Shown here: positions 7,956-12,796 of the stretch, in pieces | Numbering within the stretch: position 1 is the stretch's first letter | How the letters are laid out: every line of letters starts with the position of its first letter | Assembly: GCA_963204845.1 (NCBI GenBank) | Contig: CAUJIL010000240.1 | Coordinates: forward strand, 1 to 12,796 | Source: Pseudomonadota bacterium | Lineage (GTDB): Bacteria; Pseudomonadota; Gammaproteobacteria; Pseudomonadales; UBA5518 | Direction of reading: 5' to 3' | Length of the DNA: 12,796 nucleotides | Translations under genes and position numbers: made by a program | The notes under the pieces: generated by a model | The model's database searches: none | What the model was told of the DNA's origin: nothing | What the model saw: only the letters and a program-made list of their open reading frames with translations

Positions 7956-8699
7956 TCAGGCGCCCCCGTCCTGTGCGTCGCACCAGGCCTGCGCGCTCGC
8001 CAGATCCAGCGTTCCCTCGTAGAGCGCGCGCCCGCTGATCGCACCGACGATGCCGCTGGCGGCCTCGCGCGCCAGCAGGCGGATGTCCTCGATCGTGGTC
8101 ACGCCACCGGAGGCGATCACCGGGATGCCACCCGCCTCGGCCAGGTGGCGGGTGGCCGCGACATTGACTCCCTGCAGCATGCCGTCGCGGTCGATGTCGG
8201 TGTAGACGATCGCCGCCACCCCGTCGGCGGCGAACCGGCGCGCCAGCTCGACCGCGGAGACGCGCGAGACCTCGGCCCAGCCGTCGGTGGCGACCAGCCC
8301 CGCGCGGGCATCGATGCCGACGATCACCCGCCCCGGGAACTCGCGGCACAGCGCGGCCACGAAGTCCGGATCCTTCACCGCCAGCGTGCCGACGATCACC
8401 CAGCGCACACCGGCCTCGAGGTAGCTCGCGGCGATCTCGCGCGAGCGGATGCCGCCGCCGATCTGCACCGGCAGCTGCGGAAACGCCCGCGTGATCGCGC
8501 GCACCGCCTCGCCGTTGACCGGCTCGCCGGCGAAGGCGCCGTTCAGGTCCACCAGGTGCAGCCGCCGCGCCCCTTCGCGGACCCAGCGTGCCGCCATCGC
8601 GACCGGGTCGTCGCCGAACACGGTGGAATCGTCCATGCGCCCCTGGCGCAGGCGCACGCACGTGCCGTCCTTGAGATCGATGGCGGGGATGATCAGCAT
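7956..8699 (-). CDS. hisA: ProFAR isomerase HisA
   Basis: The protein has 247 residues (usual about 245). It converts ProFAR to PRFAR by an Amadori rearrangement on a TIM barrel. Catalytic Asp8 (IPAIDLKDG) and Asp130 (VGIDARAG) are present, with phosphate-binding loops IGGGIRS (80-86) and ASGGVTTIEDI (196-206). The start is ATG at 8697-8699, with GGGAG a few nucleotides upstream within hisH. It overlaps the hisH stop in an ATGCTGA arrangement (7 nt), implying coupled translation. Its product feeds HisF/HisH, encoded on either side. Confidence 0.98.
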   Translation of the reverse strand: MLIIPAIDLKDGTCVRLRQGRMDDSTVFGDDPVAMAARWVREGARRLHLVDLNGAFAGEPVNGEAVRAITRAFPQLPVQIGGGIRSREIAASYLEAGVRWVIVGTLAVKDPDFVAALCREFPGRVIVGIDARAGLVATDGWAEVSRVSAVELARRFAADGVAAIVYTDIDRDGMLQGVNVAATRHLAEAGGIPVIASGGVTTIEDIRLLAREAASGIVGAISGRALYEGTLDLASAQAWCDAQDGGA

Positions 8700-9349
8700 G
8701 CGCACTCCCGGACGCGCCCGTCCCAGGCGACGAAATTCGCGAGCAGCTGCAGGCCCGCGGTGTGACTCTTCTCGGGGTGGAACTGCACCGCGAACAGGTT
8801 GCCACGCGCCAGCGCGGCCGCGAAATCCACGCCGTATTCGCAGCTGCCCGCGACCATCTCGCGGCGCGCCGGTTCGACGTAATAGCTGTGCACGAAATAG
8901 AAACGCGTGTCCTGCCCGATGCCGCGCCACAGCGGGTGCGGCTCCTGGCGCACACCGTTCCAGCCCATGTGCGGCACTTTCAGCGTATCGCCCTGCCCAC
9001 CCTGCAGATCCGGCCCGAAATGGCGCACGCGCCCGGGCAGGATACTCAGACACTGCGTGCCGCCGTTCTCCTCGCTCGAATCCATCAGCGCCTGCATGCC
9101 GATGCAGATCGCGAGCAACGGCTTCTCGTCGGCGGCACGCCGCAGGGGCGCCACCAGCCCACGGCGCGTGAGTTCACCCATGCAGTCGCGGATCGCGCCC
9201 ACGCCGGGGAACACCACGCGATCGGCATCGTCGATCAGCGCCGGATCGCCGCCGACAACGACCTCCACCTCGGGCGCCACGCGCCCCAGCGCCTTGGCCA
9301 CCGAATGCAGGTTGCCCATGCCGTAGTCGACCACCACCACGCGTTGCAT
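8693..9349 (-). CDS. hisH: Imidazole glycerol phosphate synthase, glutaminase subunit HisH
   Basis: The protein has 218 residues. It is a class I glutamine amidotransferase that makes ammonia for HisF. The N-terminus VVVVDYGMGNLHSVAKAL (4-21) and PGVGAIRDCM (48-57) are typical. The nucleophile elbow is AICIGMQAL with Cys82. The other catalytic residues are His191 and Glu193 in AVQFHPEKSH. The oxyanion-side PHMGWNGV (126-133) is also kept. The start is ATG at 9347-9349, 9 nt after the hisB stop. The last residues (VRECAC) overlap the hisA start. In the Pseudomonas PAO1 cluster this corresponds to the histidine-pathway copy hisH1. Confidence 0.98.
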   Translation of the reverse strand: MQRVVVVDYGMGNLHSVAKALGRVAPEVEVVVGGDPALIDDADRVVFPGVGAIRDCMGELTRRGLVAPLRRAADEKPLLAICIGMQALMDSSEENGGTQCLSILPGRVRHFGPDLQGGQGDTLKVPHMGWNGVRQEPHPLWRGIGQDTRFYFVHSYYVEPARREMVAGSCEYGVDFAAALARGNLFAVQFHPEKSHTAGLQLLANFVAWDGRVRECAC

Positions 9350-9358
9350 CGCGATGCC

Positions 9359-9952
9359 CTACAACGTGCCCTTGGTCGAGGGCATCGCGCCGCCGGCGCG
9401 CGGATCCGCCGCCACCGCCATGCGCAGCGCCCGGCCGAAGGCCTTGAACACCGTCTCCGCCTGGTGGTGCGCGTTGAGGCCACGCAGGTTGTCGATGTGC
9501 AGCGTCACCGCAGCGTGGTTCACGAAGCCCTGGAAGAACTCGCGGCAGAGGTCGACGTCGAACTCGCCGATGCGCGCGCGCGAGAACGGCACGTGGAACT
9601 CGAGCCCGGGCCGGCCGGACAGGTCGACCACCACGCGCGACAGCGCCTCGTCGAGCGGCACGTAGGCGTGCCCGTAGCGCGCCAGCCCGGCCTTGTTGCC
9701 GAGCGCCTTCGCGAACGCCTGCCCGAGTGTGATGCCGACGTCCTCCACCGTGTGGTGGTCGTCGATGTGCAGGTCGCCCTCGGCCTGCACCGCGAGGTCG
9801 AACAGACCGTGGCGCGCGACCTGGTCGAGCATGTGGTCGAGGAACGGGATGCCGGTGGCGAGTTCGGCCCGCCCGCTCCCGTCGAGGTTCACGCGCGCGA
9901 CGATCTTCGTCTCGAGGGTGTCGCGGCGGACTTCCGCGGTGCGCTCGGTCAT
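9359..9952 (-). CDS. hisB: Imidazoleglycerol-phosphate dehydratase HisB
   Basis: The protein has 197 residues, the standard size of the monofunctional enzyme. It lacks the N-terminal histidinol-phosphatase domain found in E. coli HisB. It dehydrates imidazole glycerol phosphate to imidazole acetol phosphate. The metal-binding motifs are FLDHMLDQVARHG (37-49), DLHIDDHHTVEDVG (60-73) and NAHHQAETVFKAFGRAL (160-176). The C-terminus is PSTKGTL, as in the family. ATG at 9950-9952 fits the family start (MTERTAEVRRDTLETK). A GGGGG stretch lies 6 nt upstream. It is the first gene of hisB-hisH-hisA-hisF and probably uses the promoter at 9993-10021. Confidence 0.98.
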   Translation of the reverse strand: MTERTAEVRRDTLETKIVARVNLDGSGRAELATGIPFLDHMLDQVARHGLFDLAVQAEGDLHIDDHHTVEDVGITLGQAFAKALGNKAGLARYGHAYVPLDEALSRVVVDLSGRPGLEFHVPFSRARIGEFDVDLCREFFQGFVNHAAVTLHIDNLRGLNAHHQAETVFKAFGRALRMAVAADPRAGGAMPSTKGTL

Positions 9953-9992
9953 GGTGTGCCCCCGGGCCAGCGGCCGGCGAATCGAGACCGCG

Positions 9993-10021
9993 ATTATAGG
10001 TAAGCAGGCGCGGCTTTTCAG
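9993..10021 (-). promoter_or_regulatory. Candidate sigma-70 promoter for hisBHAF
   Basis: On the minus strand CTGAAA (complement of 10016-10021; 4 of 6 consensus bases) is followed after 17 nt by a perfect TATAAT (complement of 9993-9998). The predicted start is near 9986, giving a leader of about 34 nt before the hisB ATG. That leader is too short for a His-codon leader-peptide attenuator. The -35 box overlaps that of the opposing asmA promoter. Confidence 0.58.
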
Positions 10022-10041
10022 CGGGACGATTCCGCTACAAT
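10015..10041 (+). promoter_or_regulatory. Candidate sigma-70 promoter for asmA-mutY
   Basis: TTTTCA (10015-10020, 4 of 6) and TACAAT (10036-10041, 5 of 6) are 15 nt apart, a little short. The start would be near 10048, about 39 nt before the asmA ATG. An imperfect dyad AGCGGGA-CGA-TTCCGCT (10020-10036, 6 of 7 pairs) fills the spacer and could be an operator, though no regulator is recognised. Confidence 0.48.
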
Positions 10042-10086
10042 CGGGCCACGGCTGCCGCCCGCCACCCTGCCGGGAGCATCGACGCC

Positions 10087-12156
10087 ATGAAAACACTGCT
10101 GAAATGGATCGCCGCGACCGCCGCCGCGCTACTCGTCCTCACGGTGGTCGCCACGTTCGCGCTGCGCGCGCTGGTCGACGAGGAACGCCTGCGCACCACG
10201 GTGCTCGAACTGGTCAACGCGCGCATCGACGGCGAGCTGCGCATCGATGGACCGCTCGCGGTCTCGCTGTGGCCGGCGCTGTCGCTGAACGTCGCCGACG
10301 TGCGCCTCACGACACCACGCGGCGCGCCGCAGGACTTCGCGAGCGCCCGCGAGCTGCGCCTCGGGGTGGCGCTGCGCCCGTTGTTGAGCGAACAACTGCA
10401 GGTGCACGAGTTGCACATCGACGGCTTGCGCCTCGCCACGGCCTGCGACCGCACCGGCCAGTGCAACTGGGCCTCGCTGGGTGGCTCCTCCGCCGACGCG
10501 CCTCCGGCGGCCGCCGCGCAGGCGGCCGGCGGGGCGGCGGCCGCTCCGCTCGCGCTCGACATCGAGCGGGTGCGGATCGAGGACGCCGAGCTCGGCTTCA
10601 GCGACGAACGCGACGGCACGCACCTCGAGGTGAAGGCGCTGGCGCTGAGCGGTGACGGCATCAATTCGCGCGGCGAGCCGTTTCGCGTGCAGGCCGAGGC
10701 GCGGGTGCTCGGCGGCAGCCCGGCGCGCGCGACCGGCGTGGCACTGCAGGCCACCTTCGACGCCGACGCCAGCGCCCGCACGCTGGCGATCACCGATGCG
10801 CTGCTGCGCCTGGAGCCCACCGGCGCGCCGGCGCTCGAGGCCACGCTGCCGGCGGCCATGGTCGATCTGGCCGCCAGCACGCTGCAGGCCGCGCAACTGG
10901 TGCTGAGCGGAACCGGTGTCGCGGCCGAGGCCTCGCTGAACGCCGACTGGAGCCGCCCGCAGGCGGCTGCAGCAAACGGCACGCTCTCACTGAAGCAGCT
11001 CGATCTGCCCTCCTTGCTGGGCGCATTCGGCATCAGCCTGCCGCCGGCGCTGAACGCCGAGGCGCTCAGCCGGATCACGCTGACCGCGGATTACGACTAC
11101 GACGCCGAGCGGCTGCGCCTCGAACAGCTCGCGGTCACGGCGGGCGATTTCAACGCCAGCGGTCGCGTGCAGCTCGGGCTGGGCGGCAAGCGGCGCATCG
11201 ACGCCAGGCTCACGAGCCCGGAGCTCGACATCGACTACTTCCTGCCGCCGCCCGAGATCCCGCCCGGCAACGCCGAGGAACCGCCGCCGGATGCCGGGGG
11301 TGCTGGCGCGCTCGGTGCGCTGCTCATGCTCGACGGCGCGATCGAGACGAACCTGGGGCGACTGAAGCGCGGCACGCTCGAACTGGGCGAGGTCGCGGCG
11401 CGGCTTGCGCTCGCACCCGGCAACGCCCGGCTGGAACGGCTGCAGGCGACCCTCTACGGCGGCACGCTGAAGGCAAGCGGCGCACTCGGTGCGCGTGACG
11501 GCAGCGCGCGCGCAACCGTCGACGCGGCGCTGGCCGGCGTCGATCTCGCGCAGTTGTTGGCCGTGACGGCCGACACCCGGCGCGTCGGCGGACGCGTCGA
11601 CAGCTCGCTGCAGCTCACCGCGAACGGCGCCGACGCCGCCGCGCTGCTCGGCTCGCTGGCCGGACCGGTGCAACTGACCGTCGCCGACCCCGTGATCGAG
11701 GACTTCAGCGCCGAGGAAGTGATCTGCAAGGCCGCCGCGGCGATCAACCGCGAACGCCTCACGGCCAGCTTCGAGCCGGTGACGCGGTTGCAGAGCATGC
11801 GTACCGCGCTCGACTTCCGCGACGGCGTGGGCCGCTTCCGCGAACTGGGGCTGGTGCTGCCGAACATGCGCATGGACGGCGACGGCAACGTGGACCTGCC
11901 GCGGCGCCGGCTCGACGTACGGCTGGATGTGCGGGTCACCAACGATCTGGCCGAACGCGACCCGGCGTGCCGGATGAGTCGCCGGATGCTCGCGATCGAC
12001 TGGCCGCTGCGCTGCGCGGGATCCTTCGACGAGGAACCGAAGACGTGGTGCGGCATCGACAAGGACGGGCTGGCGAAGGTCGCCGGCCAGCTCGCCACCG
12101 ACAAGGTGCAGGACAAGCTGCGCGACACGCTGGGCGGCTTCCTCGACCGTGACTGA
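10087..12156 (+). CDS. asmA: AsmA family outer-membrane assembly / lipid-transport protein
   Basis: The protein has 689 residues; E. coli AsmA has 617. An N-terminal anchor (7-29, WIAATAAALLVLTVVATFALRAL) places the rest in the periplasm. The N-terminal chorein-like part has the usual DGPLAVSLWPALSLNVADVRL (54-74). The C-terminal AsmA region includes VIEDFSAEEVICKAAAAIN and a long run of beta-strand repeats ending at QLATDKVQDKLRDTLGGFL. Low-complexity linkers lie at 132-155 (Ala/Gly-rich) and about 386-405 (Pro-rich). Cysteine pairs C120/C126 and a trio C628, C643, C655 may form periplasmic disulfides. AsmA-like proteins are proposed to bridge the envelope and carry phospholipids to the outer membrane; a specific role here is inferred. 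GGGAG at 10072-10076 is the ribosome binding site. The stop overlaps the mutY start by 8 nt. Confidence 0.92.
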   Translation: MKTLLKWIAATAAALLVLTVVATFALRALVDEERLRTTVLELVNARIDGELRIDGPLAVSLWPALSLNVADVRLTTPRGAPQDFASARELRLGVALRPLLSEQLQVHELHIDGLRLATACDRTGQCNWASLGGSSADAPPAAAAQAAGGAAAAPLALDIERVRIEDAELGFSDERDGTHLEVKALALSGDGINSRGEPFRVQAEARVLGGSPARATGVALQATFDADASARTLAITDALLRLEPTGAPALEATLPAAMVDLAASTLQAAQLVLSGTGVAAEASLNADWSRPQAAAANGTLSLKQLDLPSLLGAFGISLPPALNAEALSRITLTADYDYDAERLRLEQLAVTAGDFNASGRVQLGLGGKRRIDARLTSPELDIDYFLPPPEIPPGNAEEPPPDAGGAGALGALLMLDGAIETNLGRLKRGTLELGEVAARLALAPGNARLERLQATLYGGTLKASGALGARDGSARATVDAALAGVDLAQLLAVTADTRRVGGRVDSSLQLTANGADAAALLGSLAGPVQLTVADPVIEDFSAEEVICKAAAAINRERLTASFEPVTRLQSMRTALDFRDGVGRFRELGLVLPNMRMDGDGNVDLPRRRLDVRLDVRVTNDLAERDPACRMSRRMLAIDWPLRCAGSFDEEPKTWCGIDKDGLAKVAGQLATDKVQDKLRDTLGGFLDRD

Positions 12157-12796
12157 ACCACTGCCCGACCCGCAGGCGGCGGCGCGCTTCGCCGCGCGCC
12201 TGCTCGCGTGGCACGCCACGCATGGTCGCCACGACCTGCCCTGGCAGCGCGCCCCCGACCCGTACCGCGTGTGGGTATCCGAGATCATGCTGCAGCAGAC
12301 GCAGGTCACCACCGTGATCCCGTATTTCGAGCGCTTCATGCGCCGTTTTCCCACCCTGCGCGCGCTGGCCGATGCGCCCGAGGACGAGGTGCTGCACCAC
12401 TGGACGGGGCTGGGCTACTACGCGCGTGCCCGCAACCTGCAGCGCGCCGCGCGCATGGTGCGCGACAACGCCGGCGCCGAGCTGCCGCGTGACCCCGAAG
12501 CGCTCGCCGCGCTGCCCGGCATCGGCCGCTCCACGGCCGGCGCGATCTGCGCGATCGCCTGGGGCATGCGCACCCCGATCCTCGACGGCAACGTGAAGCG
12601 CGTGCTCGCGCGCCAGTTCGCCATCGACGGTGACCCGGTACAGGCCGCCACCGCACGCCGGCTGTGGGAACTGGCCGAACGGCTCATGCCGCAGGAGGGC
12701 TGCGGCGCCTACACGCAGGCGATCATGGACCTCGGTGCCACGCTGTGCACGCGCACCCGCCCGGCGTGTGCACTGTGCCCCCTGGCCGAGGGCTGC
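12149..12796 (+). CDS. mutY: Adenine DNA glycosylase MutY (3' end missing)
   Basis: The first 216 codons are visible and the frame is still open at the window edge. MutY removes adenine mispaired with 8-oxoguanine. The family features are all present: DLPWQ (29-33), VSEIMLQQTQV with catalytic Glu45, GLGYYARARNL (87-97), the helix-hairpin-helix LPGIGRSTAGAI (122-133), and LDGNVKRVLAR with Asp146. The [4Fe-4S] cysteines Cys200, 207, 210 and 216 have exact C-x6-C-x2-C-x5-C spacing, the last at the final codon of the window. The C-terminal NUDIX-like 8-oxoG recognition domain lies beyond the edge. The GTG start at 12149 (GTGACTGA) overlaps the asmA stop by 8 nt, so translation is probably coupled. 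No other start upstream of the conserved DLPWQ gives a typical length. Confidence 0.96.
   Translation, partial: MTEPLPDPQAAARFAARLLAWHATHGRHDLPWQRAPDPYRVWVSEIMLQQTQVTTVIPYFERFMRRFPTLRALADAPEDEVLHHWTGLGYYARARNLQRAARMVRDNAGAELPRDPEALAALPGIGRSTAGAICAIAWGMRTPILDGNVKRVLARQFAIDGDPVQAATARRLWELAERLMPQEGCGAYTQAIMDLGATLCTRTRPACALCPLAEGC

Noticed and set aside
9953..9992. Histidine-leader attenuator before hisB
   Set aside because: The leader is only about 34 nt, with no His-codon run, leader ORF or terminator hairpin.
8762..10003. 413-residue plus-strand open frame opposite hisH and hisB
   Set aside because: It is a His/Arg/Ala-rich shadow of two well-identified genes, with no recognisable domain.
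10987..12354. 455-residue minus-strand open frame opposite asmA
   Set aside because: It has low-complexity composition and no motif, and it crosses the asmA-mutY junction, where both plus-strand genes are well supported.

Overview
The window looks like a chromosomal housekeeping segment of a high-GC gammaproteobacterium. The gene order glnA, DUF4124 gene, glnL, glnG, trmL, secB, grxC, yibN, ctpA, a DUF6316-type gene, hisF, hisA, hisH, hisB, asmA, mutY closely follows the order I know from Pseudomonas and its relatives. The protein motifs agree, for example a monofunctional HisB and the asmA-mutY pair. I cannot name the genus. I see no phage, insertion sequence, CRISPR array, tRNA or rRNA.

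Left part (1-3986, plus strand) is the nitrogen-control region. The tail of glutamine synthetase (glnA) is followed by a strong intrinsic terminator and a small exported DUF4124 protein. A regulatory interval then carries a near-perfect NtrC operator and a near-consensus sigma-54 promoter, placed like the enhancer and promoter of E. coli glnA. These drive glnL (NtrB sensor kinase) and glnG (NtrC activator), which overlap by 8 nt. trmL, a tRNA wobble-base 2'-O-methyltransferase, follows at short distance.

Middle part (4014-7165): the minus-strand operon yibN-grxC-secB (membrane rhodanese, glutaredoxin 3, export chaperone SecB) diverges from the plus-strand gene ctpA (periplasmic C-terminal processing protease). 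Two genes that lie between yibN and ctpA in Pseudomonas aeruginosa (gpmI and an envC-like gene) are absent. An AT-rich patch covers the end of ctpA and leads into a small DUF6316-like gene.

Right part (7181-12796): hisB-hisH-hisA-hisF on the minus strand form a tight operon for the central steps of histidine synthesis. It diverges from asmA-mutY on the plus strand. The two candidate promoters in the 134-nt gap share their -35 region. asmA (envelope protein) and mutY (A:G mismatch adenine glycosylase, cut by the window edge) overlap by 8 nt.

No gene-free stretch exceeds 300 nt. I found no undescribed multi-gene system. The most interesting signals are regulatory (the NtrC/sigma-54 control of glnLG and the back-to-back his/asmA promoters), along with the remodelled flanks of ctpA.
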